NCBI GenBank assembly: GCA_021817145.1
Contig: JAKAVV010000009.1
Span: 1 to 64,000 of the forward strand
From: a bacterium
Lineage (GTDB): Bacteria; Vulcanimicrobiota; JABDET01
Direction of reading: 5' to 3'
DNA: 64,000 nucleotides
The position numbers and the translations under genes were made by a program. A model generated the notes under the pieces. That model saw only the letters and a program-made list of their open reading frames with translations. It made no database searches and was not told where the DNA came from. Positions 26,504 through 33,948 of this stretch are shown one piece after another. Position 1 is the stretch's first letter, and each line of letters begins with the position of its first letter.

Positions 26504-26778
26504 CTTGATGGCGCACCTCTCTTTGATTGATTTTACCTGAGCGTTACAAAACCAGCCTGCTCCAGTCAGGAAACCCACGGCCTGCAAAGAGCCTGATGGA
26601 CCGTTGCTCCCTTCCGGGCCTGGCGGGGTTGGTCAGGGTTTGCCGCGTGGAGCCCAACTTTCAACGCTGCTTAATCTTGTCAGTCCTGAGGCAAAATAAC
26701 CTGGGAGAGGAATTCAACCCTGCATAAAGCGGATTGCAGGTAAAGGGCACCGCTAGCTCCCCGTCTAGCGCCATCAAG
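26504..26778 (-). ncRNA. ffs: Signal recognition particle RNA, large (Alu-domain) type
   Basis: A 275-nt RNA on the minus strand. Its ends pair perfectly over 11 bp (CTTGATGGCGC with GCGCCATCAAG), forming the closing helix. Near the 5-prime end, GCTAGACGGGGAGCTAGCGG and TACCTGCAATCCGCTTTA-like sequence match the Alu domain of Bacillus-type scRNA. The apical S domain around 26600-26625 (rev. comp. CCCGGAAGGGAGCAACGG) has the conserved GGAA tetraloop and asymmetric loop that bind Ffh. The RNA guides membrane-protein ribosomes to the translocon. Overlapping reading frames here are spurious. No clear T-run terminator follows; the hairpin array lies just downstream. Confidence 0.95.
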
Positions 26779-26812
26779 TTTGACATGGTTTAAAAATTTC
26801 TTCAGAGTATAT

Positions 26813-27160
26813 TCAAACCCTTTCTGATTTATCCATAAGCTTTTCGAGAATCGCTTCTAACGTCAGGCATAAGTGTCCGCATAAAGCCATTAACAGGCAG
26901 GGAAGACAATTAGCTATCTCTGTAGGATAAGAATTCATCTTCCCTCTTTTTTTCTGGGATCTGCGGCTAATCTTTGCTTTCGTTATAGATTCTTTGAGGC
27001 GAGGGACAAGATGTTCTGCCCGTTTAAATTTGCTGATGGATACTTTGTCTTTTGCATTGAGTTTTTTTGCTTCTTGTTTTGATTCTTCAAAGGTAGGTTT
27101 TTTTCTGGGCTCAGCCGCTGCTTTTAAAAAAGGGAAGCTCCCGGATTTTTTAATTTCCAT
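26813..27160 (-). CDS. Small hypothetical protein, Lys-rich with a hydrophobic C-terminal part
   Basis: A 115-residue protein of no family known to me. The N-terminal 75 residues are highly basic (KAAAEPRKKPTFEESKQEAK, later AKISRRSQKKRGK). The C-terminal 40 are hydrophobic with three cysteines (ANCLPCLLMALCGHLCLTLE). AGGA lies 9 bp before the ATG, and an extended -10 promoter lies 21 bp upstream, which supports a real gene. It precedes SRP RNA on the same strand by 34 bp and could share its transcript. Confidence 0.55.
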   Translation of the reverse strand: MEIKKSGSFPFLKAAAEPRKKPTFEESKQEAKKLNAKDKVSISKFKRAEHLVPRLKESITKAKISRRSQKKRGKMNSYPTEIANCLPCLLMALCGHLCLTLEAILEKLMDKSERV

Positions 27161-27180
27161 CTGTGTTTTCCTTATAGTCT

Positions 27181-27189
27181 ATTATACCA
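27181..27189 (-). promoter_or_regulatory. Extended -10 promoter (TGGTATAAT, minus strand)
   Basis: On the minus strand TGGTATAAT is a perfect extended -10, with a weak TTTAAG -35 at 17-bp spacing. It is positioned to start a short leader for the small Lys-rich gene, and possibly for SRP RNA beyond it. Confidence 0.55.
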
Positions 27190-27304
27190 TATACTCTGCG
27201 CCACTTAAATATCCCTTTTAACAGTTGAGCTGCTAGAGAGGGAGAACTCAAAGCCAGATAGGACTATCCATGAGTCACCCCTATTGGTGGACAATGATGT
27301 AGGA

Positions 27305-27399
27305 TGGAGGAGAGGGTGGGATTTGAACCCACGAAGAAGGTTCATCACCCCCTTACTCGATTTCGAGTCGAGCCCATTCAACCACTCTGGCACCTCTCC
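27305..27399 (-). tRNA. serV-like: tRNA-Ser (anticodon CGA)
   Basis: A 95-nt class II tRNA. The acceptor arms GGAGAGG and CCTCTCC pair, followed by discriminator T and an encoded CCA. The anticodon stem CTCGA/TCGAG encloses loop CTCGAAA, giving anticodon CGA, which reads UCG serine codons. A long variable arm and a T arm (GTGGG TTCAAAT CCCAC) confirm tRNA-Ser. Its 5-prime 22 nt overlap the end of the PilZ gene on the same strand, so it may be cut from that mRNA. Confidence 0.97.
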
Positions 27400-27776
27400 A
27401 TCGAGTTTAAAAAATCTTTTAACACAGTCAGGCTTCGATTTTTTTCTTCAAAGCTTAAAAACATCTGGCGGAGGATAGAATCCAGTTTTTTGCTGGAAAA
27501 TTCGACCCCTGAAAAAAAGTTTAAAAGCCGTTTTTTTTCCCAGATCACTCGGATCGGAAGAGAATATAAATTTTTTTCAGAATTCAGGAGAACTTCCAAT
27601 TCTTTTCTGCCTGATAAAGGGGCTTGAGTCATGAGTTTTGCCCCTGACTGACTGATCTCTAAAACAGCTGCAGGGATTGGGTTTTTTCCCCCCTCTTTAA
27701 TGACAACCAGATAAATAGCAGACAGTGGAAGTCTGAATGTCTGCCTTTGATTCACGGCTTTTTTTGATTTTTTCAT
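27378..27776 (-). CDS. PilZ-domain protein
   Basis: A 132-residue single-domain protein. RQTFR near residue 11 matches the RxxxR c-di-GMP-binding motif. EISQSGAKL at about 41-49 matches D/NxSxxG with Glu in place of Asp, so binding is plausible but slightly altered. Such proteins transmit c-di-GMP levels to motility, pili or polysaccharide synthesis. The final nine codons (NSMERCQSG) and stop lie inside tRNA-Ser, so the last residues are dictated by tRNA sequence. It is divergent from yceD. Confidence 0.8.
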   Translation of the reverse strand: MKKSKKAVNQRQTFRLPLSAIYLVVIKEGGKNPIPAAVLEISQSGAKLMTQAPLSGRKELEVLLNSEKNLYSLPIRVIWEKKRLLNFFSGVEFSSKKLDSILRQMFLSFEEKNRSLTVLKDFLNSMERCQSG

Positions 27777-27823
27777 AGTATCTAAGATGATTCTTCATCC
27801 TTTATGTTTTTGCCTTGTGAAGG

Positions 27824-27853
27824 TTGACAGTAAAGTCAATTTTTGTATATAAT
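27824..27853 (+). promoter_or_regulatory. Sigma-70 promoter of the yceD-rpmF-fab operon
   Basis: TTGACA (27824-27829) and TATAAT (27848-27853) are both perfect consensus with an 18-bp spacer. The expected transcription start, about 7 nt beyond, coincides with the ATG of yceD at 27861, implying a leaderless or near-leaderless mRNA. Confidence 0.8.
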
Positions 27854-27860
27854 AAAAAGA

Positions 27861-28406
27861 ATGAAAGTAAAAATTTCTGGAATTCTTAAACAAAGCGGAT
27901 TAAAGTTTACCTGTGAACAAACAGAAACTCTTTCAGCGCCTGATCTTGTTTTTCAGTCCCCTGTTGATTTGAAATTCACCTTCACAAATATTGGACACGG
28001 GGTCCTTGCTGAAGGAACTGTGAAAGGGGTTCTTCTGCTGTCCTGCGCCAACTGCCTCCAAAACTTTTCTTACCCCTTCGCCTTCCCCATGACTGAAGAG
28101 TACTGCGCTCTGCAGGAATCGCTTTCTAAAGCAGAAAAGGGAGTTTCTTTAGAGGAACTCTCCATTTTTACTTATGATGAAACTGAAACAATTGATTTAA
28201 CAGAAGCAGTTCGACAAGCAGTGATTCTGAATTTGCCATCCCATCCTGTTTGCTCTCCTGATTGTCAGGGACTCTGTCCAGTCTGCGGAAAACGGAAGAG
28301 TGAAGGGAATTGTGATTGTGAAGAAGAATCTAGCAGCAGTGACTTAGCAGATGAGCGATGGAGCCCTTTATTGGGCTTAAACAAATCGTTTGACAAAAAG
28401 AAGTAG
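27861..28406 (+). CDS. yceD: YceD/DUF177-family protein
   Basis: A 181-residue DUF177 protein, a family that accompanies rpmF in most bacteria and affects 23S rRNA accumulation. A first metal-site-like motif is SCANCLQNF, and the C-terminus has CSPDCQGLCPVCGKRK then CDCEEE, the usual Cys cluster. ATG 27861 is used; a TTG at 27843 would lie within the promoter. There is no ribosome site, consistent with leaderless translation. rpmF follows 13 bp downstream. Confidence 0.9.
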   Translation: MKVKISGILKQSGLKFTCEQTETLSAPDLVFQSPVDLKFTFTNIGHGVLAEGTVKGVLLLSCANCLQNFSYPFAFPMTEEYCALQESLSKAEKGVSLEELSIFTYDETETIDLTEAVRQAVILNLPSHPVCSPDCQGLCPVCGKRKSEGNCDCEEESSSSDLADERWSPLLGLNKSFDKKK

Positions 28407-28419
28407 AGGAGGAACTCTA

Positions 28420-28605
28420 ATGCCGAATCCTAAATATAAAACTTCTCGTTCTAAAACGAGAAGAAGAAGGTCTCACTTGAGATTGAGCCCTGTGCAGCTG
28501 ATGGAATGTCCGAGATGCCATGAGGCGAAATTGTCGCATAGAGTTTGCACGAGCTGCGGATACTATAAAGGAAGGGAAGTTTTAAAAATTAAGGAAAAAG
28601 CTTGA
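28420..28605 (+). CDS. rpmF: 50S ribosomal protein L32
   Basis: A 61-residue ribosomal protein beginning MPNPKYKTSRSKTRRRRSHL, standard for bacterial L32. CPRC and CTSC form the four-cysteine zinc ribbon. ATG 28420 follows AGGAGGA. It sits, as usual, between yceD and fatty-acid genes; the TGA stop shares one base with the fabH ATG. Confidence 0.97.
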   Translation: MPNPKYKTSRSKTRRRRSHLRLSPVQLMECPRCHEAKLSHRVCTSCGYYKGREVLKIKEKA

Positions 28606-29609
28606 TGAGGGTGGTTCCCCCTTCTCACACTCATGCTCAAGTTTCTGGCATGGGAATTGCCCTGCCAGAACAAGTCGTTAAGAATTCTGATCTGGAAAAA
28701 CGATTAGACACTTCAGATGAATGGATTGTAACTAGAACTGGAATACGGGAGAGGAGAATAGCAGACAAAGACGTCGCTACTTCTGATCTCTGTATTGCTG
28801 CTGCTGAAGAAGCTCTGCGTGATGCTGAAATTTCAGCTTCTGATCTGGATTTAGTGGTTATATGCACGGTTACTCCAGACAATCCAGTTCCAGCGACTGC
28901 CTGTATGGTGCAGAATCGATTAGGCGCTAAAAAAGCGGGAGCATTTGATTTGTCGGCAGGCTGCACTGGATTTATGTATGGGCTGGCTGTTGGATCTCAA
29001 TTTATTGAAACAGGTTTTTATCAAAGAGTCCTTGTTATTGGGGCTGATATGCTTTCCCGAATTACGAATTGGGAGGATCGCTCAACTGCTGTTCTTTTTG
29101 GAGATGGCGCAGGAGCTTTTGTTTTAACTCCCAGCTCTAAAGAAGGGTATGGTCTGTTAAAATTTCGCTTAAAAGCGGATGGGAGCGGAGCTCCTTTTTT
29201 GATGGTTGAAGCCGGTGGAACCAGAATCCCTGCGAGCGAGAAAACAGTTAAAAACTCGCAGCATTACTTGAAAATGGAGGGAAGACCTGTTTTTAAGTTT
29301 GCGGTAAACGCCATTTTAGACGGTGTTCTTGAAGTTTTAAAGCAAGAGAATTTGACGATTGAGGATATTGATTGTTTTATTTTCCATCAGGCAAATGTGC
29401 GGATTCTTGAGAATGCAGCTAAACAGTTAAAAATTCCTATGGAAAAGGTTTTCACAAATGTTGAACGGTATGGCAATACATCTTCTGCTTCTGTTCCTCT
29501 TGCTTTGTACGAAGCTCGCCAGGAAAAAAAGTTTAAAAGGGGTTCTTATGTTTTAATGGTCGGATATGGGGCAGGGCTGACCTGGGGTTCTGCCTTGATG
29601 CGGTGGTAA
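28605..29609 (+). CDS. fabH: Beta-ketoacyl-ACP synthase III
   Basis: A 334-residue thiolase-fold enzyme starting fatty-acid synthesis by condensing an acyl-CoA with malonyl-ACP. The catalytic Cys is in LSAGCTGFMYGL, His in FIFHQANVRI and Asn in RYGNTSSASVP; the N-terminus includes DEWIVTRTGIRERRI. ATG 28605 overlaps the rpmF stop. plsX, normally between rpmF and fabH, is absent here. Confidence 0.96.
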   Translation: MRVVPPSHTHAQVSGMGIALPEQVVKNSDLEKRLDTSDEWIVTRTGIRERRIADKDVATSDLCIAAAEEALRDAEISASDLDLVVICTVTPDNPVPATACMVQNRLGAKKAGAFDLSAGCTGFMYGLAVGSQFIETGFYQRVLVIGADMLSRITNWEDRSTAVLFGDGAGAFVLTPSSKEGYGLLKFRLKADGSGAPFLMVEAGGTRIPASEKTVKNSQHYLKMEGRPVFKFAVNAILDGVLEVLKQENLTIEDIDCFIFHQANVRILENAAKQLKIPMEKVFTNVERYGNTSSASVPLALYEARQEKKFKRGSYVLMVGYGAGLTWGSALMRW

Positions 29610-29617
29610 AGATTTTT

Positions 29618-30547
29618 ATGGGAAAAACAGCGGTATTGTTTCCAGGTCAGGGCTCGCAGTTTGTTGGAATGGGGAAGCTCTTATTTCAAGAGTTCCCTGA
29701 ATTTAGATCTGTTTTTCAGGAAGCGGAAGAACTGCTGCCTGGCATGAAAATTTCTACTCTTTGTTTTGATGGTCCGGATGAGGATCTACGGTTAACCTTA
29801 AATGCTCAGCCCGCTATTTTTACGGTTTCTGCAGGGGCTTATCAAATTTTTAAAAAACAGAATCTTTCCTTTGATTATGTCGCAGGGCACAGTGTGGGAG
29901 AATATGCGGCTCTTGTGGCTGCAGGAGTATTTTCTTTTAAAGAAGGGCTTCATTTGGTGAGGAAAAGAGGGGAATTGATGTATGAGTCAGGAGTAAAAAG
30001 ACAAGGGACAATGGCAGCTGTTTTAGGATTGGATGAGCGAATTCTTGAACAGGTTTGTTTAGAAGTTTCAAAAACTGAAAATAAGATCGTGGAGATAGCG
30101 AACTTAAATACGCCATCCCAAATTGTAATCAGTGGAGATCCTGATGCCGTTAAAAAGGCGGGGGAAATGGCGAAAGAGAAAGGAGCAAAACGAATTGTTC
30201 CGCTTTCAGTGAGTGGGGCTTTCCATTCTGCTTTAATGGAGGACGCTGCTTTAGAACTTGGGCAGGAGTTGGATAAAGTTAAGTTTTTAGATCCTGCTGT
30301 CCCAGTGGTTTCCAATGTTTCCGCAAAAGCGGTCAAATCAGGTTTGGAAATAAAAGAGCTTTTAAAAAAACAAATTCGAAAAAAAGTAAGATGGGAGGAG
30401 TCTATCCGCTGTTTGATTCAGGAAGGGGTTTCTCTTTTTATTGAAATGGAGCCAGGCTCTGTTCTGACAGGATTAGTTAAAAGCATTGATAAAACAGTTA
30501 AGACTGCTGGCTTCAAAGAAATCATGCAAGGTGTGAAATCAGCATGA
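29618..30547 (+). CDS. fabD: Malonyl-CoA:ACP transacylase
   Basis: About 309 residues starting MGKTAVLFPGQGSQFVGMG, the standard FabD N-terminus; a GTG at 29603 is a less likely start. The nucleophile elbow AGHSVGEYAAL and the SGAFHSALM segment with the catalytic His are present. It loads malonyl groups onto AcpP. It overlaps fabG by ATGA at 30544-30547. Confidence 0.95.
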   Translation: MGKTAVLFPGQGSQFVGMGKLLFQEFPEFRSVFQEAEELLPGMKISTLCFDGPDEDLRLTLNAQPAIFTVSAGAYQIFKKQNLSFDYVAGHSVGEYAALVAAGVFSFKEGLHLVRKRGELMYESGVKRQGTMAAVLGLDERILEQVCLEVSKTENKIVEIANLNTPSQIVISGDPDAVKKAGEMAKEKGAKRIVPLSVSGAFHSALMEDAALELGQELDKVKFLDPAVPVVSNVSAKAVKSGLEIKELLKKQIRKKVRWEESIRCLIQEGVSLFIEMEPGSVLTGLVKSIDKTVKTAGFKEIMQGVKSA

Positions 30548-31314
30548 GCGCAGTTAATCATTTTTTGAGTGATTCTTTTTTAGATGGGAAAGTGGCGGTT
30601 GTGACAGGAGCTGGCAGGGGAATTGGAAAAACAATTTCCAGAATCCTGGCGTCTCATGGAGCTTTTGTCAACATGGTAAGCAGAAGCGTCAAGAATCTTA
30701 CTGAAGCGGCAGAATCGCTTAAAGGAGAAGGCTTAAAAGTAGAAGCTGTTCTCTGCGATGTTTCTGATCCTTCCCAGGTTGATAAAGCTGCTTCCGAAAT
30801 TTTGGGAAAGCATGGTTCAATTCATATTTTAGTGAATGGAGCAGGCATTACGAAAGATGGACTGATTTTGCGCATGAAAAATGAAGACTTTGGAGAGGTT
30901 TTAAGCGTTAATTTGTTTGGGACTTTTTATTTCTCTAGAGCAGCTGCCAGGATTATGATTAAACAAAAAGAAGGGAAAATTATTAATATTGCTTCTGTTG
31001 TTGGAGTTATTGGAAATCCTGGTCAGGCGAATTATGCGGCGAGTAAAGCCGGAATTATTGGATTAACAAAAACCATGGCTAAAGAACTGGCTTCTAGAAA
31101 TATTACAGTGAATGCTCTTGCTCCAGGTTTTATTACAACAGATATGACCGAGAAATTATCCGAAAAGACGAAGATAGAGTTGGCAGAGCGGATTCCAATG
31201 GGGATGTTAGGTTCTCCTGAAGATGTGGCTTATGCGGTTTTATTTCTGGTCAGTCCGTATTCCAGGTATATTACAGGTCAGGTTTTGCATGTTGACGGCG
31301 GGATGGTGATGTAG
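30544..31314 (+). CDS. fabG: 3-oxoacyl-ACP reductase
   Basis: A 256-residue classical SDR. The TGAGRGIG cofactor motif lies near residue 20, NGAGIT follows, the catalytic Ser is in NIASVVG, and the Tyr/Lys pair is in YAASKAGIIG. The C-terminus ends YITGQVLHVDGGMVM. It reduces 3-oxoacyl-ACP with NADPH. Start ATG overlaps the fabD stop; acpP follows after 88 bp. Confidence 0.95.
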   Translation: MSAVNHFLSDSFLDGKVAVVTGAGRGIGKTISRILASHGAFVNMVSRSVKNLTEAAESLKGEGLKVEAVLCDVSDPSQVDKAASEILGKHGSIHILVNGAGITKDGLILRMKNEDFGEVLSVNLFGTFYFSRAAARIMIKQKEGKIINIASVVGVIGNPGQANYAASKAGIIGLTKTMAKELASRNITVNALAPGFITTDMTEKLSEKTKIELAERIPMGMLGSPEDVAYAVLFLVSPYSRYITGQVLHVDGGMVM

Positions 31315-31402
31315 CCTGAAATTTTTTAGATGATCAAGAAGAAGGAATTTTAGAGGCAGTGCCAAAATTTCGTTTTCGGAAAAAAAATAATGGAGGTGAA
31401 TC

Positions 31403-31645
31403 GTGGCATCGGTTTTTGATCGCGTTAGAAAAGTGATAGTAGAGCAGTTGGGAGTGGATGAAGAAGAAGTTACTCCTCAAGCCTCTTTTACAGATGATCT
31501 TGGAGCAGACTCCTTAGACAATGTGGAATTAGTCATGGCGCTTGAGCAGGAATTTAATTTGGAGATTCCTGATGATGATGCTGAAAAAATAGCCACTGTC
31601 AATGATGCTGTCAGTTATATTCAGGAGCATCTGGAGGAAACTTAA
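31403..31645 (+). CDS. acpP: Acyl carrier protein
   Basis: An 80-residue acidic helical protein. The phosphopantetheine attachment serine is in [19 protein letters not shown] 31403 follows AGGTGAA. It carries acyl intermediates for FabD, FabH and FabG. fabF, the usual next gene, is missing; a phosphodiesterase gene follows 45 bp downstream. Confidence 0.97.
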   Translation: MASVFDRVRKVIVEQLGVDEEEVTPQASFTDDLGADSLDNVELVMALEQEFNLEIPDDDAEKIATVNDAVSYIQEHLEET

Positions 31646-31690
31646 AGAATCGCTTAAAAGTTAACTGACTCTGCGCATCAGATTTGAACT

Positions 31691-32248
31691 ATGAGGCTGT
31701 TTTTTGCAGGGGAGATTCCTGATGCGCAGATTTTTTTTCTTCGCCAGATTCAAGATCGGCTGAAAGGGAAGTCAGTAGATGTGAAATGGGTTGAACCCGA
31801 TAATTTTCATATTACTTTTTCTTTTCTCGGAGAGGTTAACCCGCAGAAATTAGGTCAATTAAAAAAAATTGGAGAAGAGGTTAGTGGTCTTTATCGGCAG
31901 TTTCCTGTATCTTTTTCCTCTCTAGGGGCGTTTCCATCTCGAAGAAATCCTAAAATTATCTGGATTGGGATTGAACAGGGAAAAGAGCCTCTTGCCCTGA
32001 TTGCAAAAGAATTGGATCGCCGTTTGCGTGAGCATGAATTTGATGTAGAAGAGCGAGAGTTTAAGGCTCATCTGACTCTTGGAAGAGTACGTAGTAATAA
32101 GGGGATAGAGTGGTTAATTCGAAAACTAGAACTTCCTTTCCCTGAGTTTCCTGAATTTTTATTCACTCATTTTTCTTTAAAAGAAAGCCATTTAACTCCT
32201 GGAGGGGCTATTTACAAAACGGTTTTTGACTTTCTGGGTAAGCCGTAA
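31691..32248 (+). CDS. thpR: RNA 2-prime,3-prime-cyclic phosphodiesterase (2H family)
   Basis: A 185-residue 2H-superfamily protein. The two signature motifs are FHITFSFLG (HxTx) near residue 44 and AHLTLGRV near residue 125. Members open 2-prime,3-prime-cyclic phosphates and ligate some tRNA half-molecules in vitro. It ends the fab run and lies just before the first repeated RNA cassette. Confidence 0.9.
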   Translation: MRLFFAGEIPDAQIFFLRQIQDRLKGKSVDVKWVEPDNFHITFSFLGEVNPQKLGQLKKIGEEVSGLYRQFPVSFSSLGAFPSRRNPKIIWIGIEQGKEPLALIAKELDRRLREHEFDVEEREFKAHLTLGRVRSNKGIEWLIRKLELPFPEFPEFLFTHFSLKESHLTPGGAIYKTVFDFLGKP

Positions 32249-32265
32249 AAAAATAGAAGCACAAG

Positions 32266-32316
32266 TTTTCCACAAATATTTTTTAGAAATCCACAGAAAA
32301 AATGGGTTTATTCACA
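32266..32316. promoter_or_regulatory. DnaA-box-like cluster upstream of RNA copy 1
   Basis: TTTTCCACA (32266-32274), AAATCCACA (32287-32295) and TTATTCACA (32308-32316) lie just before the promoter of the first repeated RNA. The last fits TTATNCACA exactly; the others deviate by one and two bases. The stretch is AT-rich. DnaA-dependent control is an inference. Confidence 0.4.
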
Positions 32317-32326
32317 GTTTTTCCAA

Positions 32327-32355
32327 TTGACAGGTGGTAGAAAATCTGGTAAAGT
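32327..32355 (+). promoter_or_regulatory. Sigma-70 promoter for RNA copy 1
   Basis: TTGACA (32327-32332) is followed by a 17-bp spacer and TAAAGT (32350-32355). The expected start is about 32362, at the base of the first RNA hairpin. Confidence 0.7.
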
Positions 32356-32361
32356 AATACT

Positions 32362-32715
32362 TGTGCCACGGGAAACCAGAAGCACGGTCAAGGAAAAGAC
32401 AGAAACACCCTCTTCATCATGAGAAGCTTGATATTATGATGGAGTGTCCTGTAAGAAGGACTAAGCGATACCTGGTCAGTCATACACCAAGAGGATCGTA
32501 AAAGTAAAGGATGGATTTTCCAAAGGAAAGCCATGCATGGGGAAGTATGACAGGGGTTTAAGTTTACACCCCCTAGAGAGTTACAGCGAGACGGCCGAAA
32601 AATAGGCTGAAAGCCGTGGACTTAGAAAAAACAAGAGGGATGCAGCAGAGATGCTGCTGGGAACAAGCTCCCAGGTTTTTCGAATCCAGAAAAACTACCC
32701 CTCTTTTTTCTTTTG
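32362..32715 (+). ncRNA. Unrecognised structured RNA, copy 1 (about 350 nt)
   Basis: A run of hairpins covers almost the whole length: GTGC/GCAC (32363/32382), CATCAT/ATGATG (32415/32436), GTCCT/AGGAC (32446/32457), CGAT/ATCG with inner CCT/AGG (32466/32495), ATGG/CCAT with inner TTTTCC/GGAAA (32511/32531), AGGGG/CCCCT (32552/32570), and ACGGC/GCCGT (32591/32613). The 3-prime end is a multi-branch element closed by AAGAGGG/CCCTCTT (32633/32699), with three inner stems, followed by T6CT4, which looks like an intrinsic terminator. It lacks the conserved cores of RNase P, tmRNA, 6S, group I/II introns or riboswitches I know. Reading frames across it are short and not conserved-looking. Confidence 0.7.
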
Positions 32716-32729
32716 TGACAAAAACACTT

Positions 32730-32756
32730 TTGACAAAAGAAGTTTTATGATATAAT
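32730..32756 (+). promoter_or_regulatory. Extended -10 promoter of secreted-protein gene 1
   Basis: TGATATAAT at 32748-32756 is an extended -10, with TTGACA at 32730-32735 (15-bp spacer). It lies immediately after the RNA terminator and 60 bp before ATG 32816. Confidence 0.55.
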
Positions 32757-32815
32757 GGGTTCAAGGATTTCTTGCTGCCTGGATTGGAATTCGCAGCGCC
32801 AAAGGAGGATGTGTG

Positions 32816-33862
32816 ATGAATAAAAGTTTTAAAACCGCAGCAGCGATTTTTATCTTTTTGATCCTGCCTCAAATTTTTTTAGGCGCAGTAAAAAAGTATG
32901 CCAGTAAAATAACTTATTATGATCCTTTAACAAGACTCATGACTTTGAAGATTAATCCTGTTTTAAAGATTCCACCTGATTTTATCGTTTACTATCATGG
33001 GAAAATCATCGGGGATCTGGCTGCGCCTGAAAATTTAGGCAGCAGATTAACCGGTATTTTTGAACCTTACGGGAATTTCATCCCTTTTAAGAATATGTCG
33101 GGAAAAAAGATTCAGCTTGCTTATTCTAGGGGAAAAATACCAGGCATGAAACTGGGTTTAAAGGTTATTTCTCGCCATGTCATTCCTCCTGTCAATTGTT
33201 CTTCTTGTTCTGGGAAATTGATTCGATTGTCAGGAGGGGAAAATAAAGGGGTAAAAATAGGCAGCTATTTTGATCTTTATTCAGGGCATTTTTGGACAGC
33301 AAATTCTGTGATTGTCTGGGTTGGAAGTAGAACTGCTGTTGCCCGGATCATCCCTCCTGTATTTTCTCATTTGCCTGTTACTTTTGGAATAGAAGAAACC
33401 CCTCCTCAGAATTTGCCTAATTATTCTTATTCAGGAGGCTCTTCTTTATTTGCTCTTTACCGAGTCAATGCGGAAAGAATCCCTTCTCATCTCCAGAATT
33501 CGCTTCATTATTCTGATCAACATATTGGAGCCAGATTTACGATTCATCAAAAAAAGATAGAAGTTTCTTTGGCGAATCATGGGGCTCATCCCTTGTCCTT
33601 TGTCTGGAAAGAGTGCGAATATGTTGATCCAGAAGGGAACACTCATTTATTGATTCCCCAAACCCATTCTTTTCTTAAAATGAAAGTGCTGGCAGGGGAA
33701 ACAAGAAACTTTGTTTTGACTCCAAAAGACGGTACAAGAATTGGAAGAGTTCCCTCTCATACGAATCTTATTGTCAGCACAATGAGAGTGATTCTCATGT
33801 TGAAATCGGGCAGAATCGTTTTACCGTATCAGTTCTTTTTTGCTGTGAATAAAAAAAGTTAG
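32816..33862 (+). CDS. Secreted protein, larger member of the RNA-linked paralogous family
   Basis: A 348-residue protein; ATG 32816 follows AAAGGAGGA. A signal peptide covers about 1-24 (AAAIFIFLILPQIFLGA). Residues about 28-110 are shared with the small protein at 34368: YYDPLTRLMTL against RYNPSTQMMEL, GIFEPYGNFIPF against GYFAPSGYFRKL. The middle has a CSSC pair and KGVKIGSYFDLYSGHFW, a small beta-barrel-like stretch. The C-terminal 130 residues look like an Ig-type beta domain (RFTIHQKKIEVSLANHGAHP). No family is recognised. It is downstream of identical RNA copy 1. Confidence 0.7.
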   Translation: MNKSFKTAAAIFIFLILPQIFLGAVKKYASKITYYDPLTRLMTLKINPVLKIPPDFIVYYHGKIIGDLAAPENLGSRLTGIFEPYGNFIPFKNMSGKKIQLAYSRGKIPGMKLGLKVISRHVIPPVNCSSCSGKLIRLSGGENKGVKIGSYFDLYSGHFWTANSVIVWVGSRTAVARIIPPVFSHLPVTFGIEETPPQNLPNYSYSGGSSLFALYRVNAERIPSHLQNSLHYSDQHIGARFTIHQKKIEVSLANHGAHPLSFVWKECEYVDPEGNTHLLIPQTHSFLKMKVLAGETRNFVLTPKDGTRIGRVPSHTNLIVSTMRVILMLKSGRIVLPYQFFFAVNKKS

Positions 33863-33873
33863 AGGACAGCAGC

Positions 33874-33903
33874 TTATCCACAGAAAAAATGGGTTTATTC
33901 ACA
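33874..33903. promoter_or_regulatory. DnaA boxes upstream of RNA copy 2
   Basis: TTATCCACA (33874-33882) is a perfect DnaA box and TTATTCACA (33895-33903) fits TTATNCACA. They lie within 40 bp upstream of the copy 2 promoter. Confidence 0.45.
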
Positions 33904-33913
33904 GTTTTTCCAA

Positions 33914-33942
33914 TTGACAGGTGGTAGAAAATCTGGTAAAGT
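33914..33942 (+). promoter_or_regulatory. Sigma-70 promoter for RNA copy 2
   Basis: Same TTGACA-17-TAAAGT as copy 1, shifted by 1587 bp. Confidence 0.7.
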
Positions 33943-33948
33943 AATACT

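Larger units (their letters stand above)
32289..32723 (+). repeat. 435-bp perfect direct repeat, copy 1
   Basis: This segment is base-for-base identical with 33876-34310 (offset 1587 bp) by manual comparison. Flanks outside it diverge. It contains a DnaA-box-like site, a promoter, a structured RNA and a terminator-like end. Identity with no coding content suggests recent duplication, gene conversion or strong constraint. Confidence 0.95.

Noticed and set aside
26527-26727. 66-codon plus-strand reading frame
   Set aside because: It lies antisense inside SRP RNA.
27304-27627. 107-codon plus-strand reading frame
   Set aside because: It is antisense to tRNA-Ser and the PilZ gene and has no ribosome site.
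32362-32715. Group I or group II intron, RNase P RNA or tmRNA as identity of the repeated RNA
   Set aside because: No group II domain V, no group I P7-like core, no RNase P core sequences and no tRNA-like ends are seen; the element has its own promoter and terminator-like end and does not interrupt a gene.
32573-32872. 99-codon minus-strand reading frame across the end of RNA copy 1
   Set aside because: It runs antisense through the predicted terminator and promoter, has no ribosome site, and reads through strongly paired RNA; it is explained by the structured RNA.
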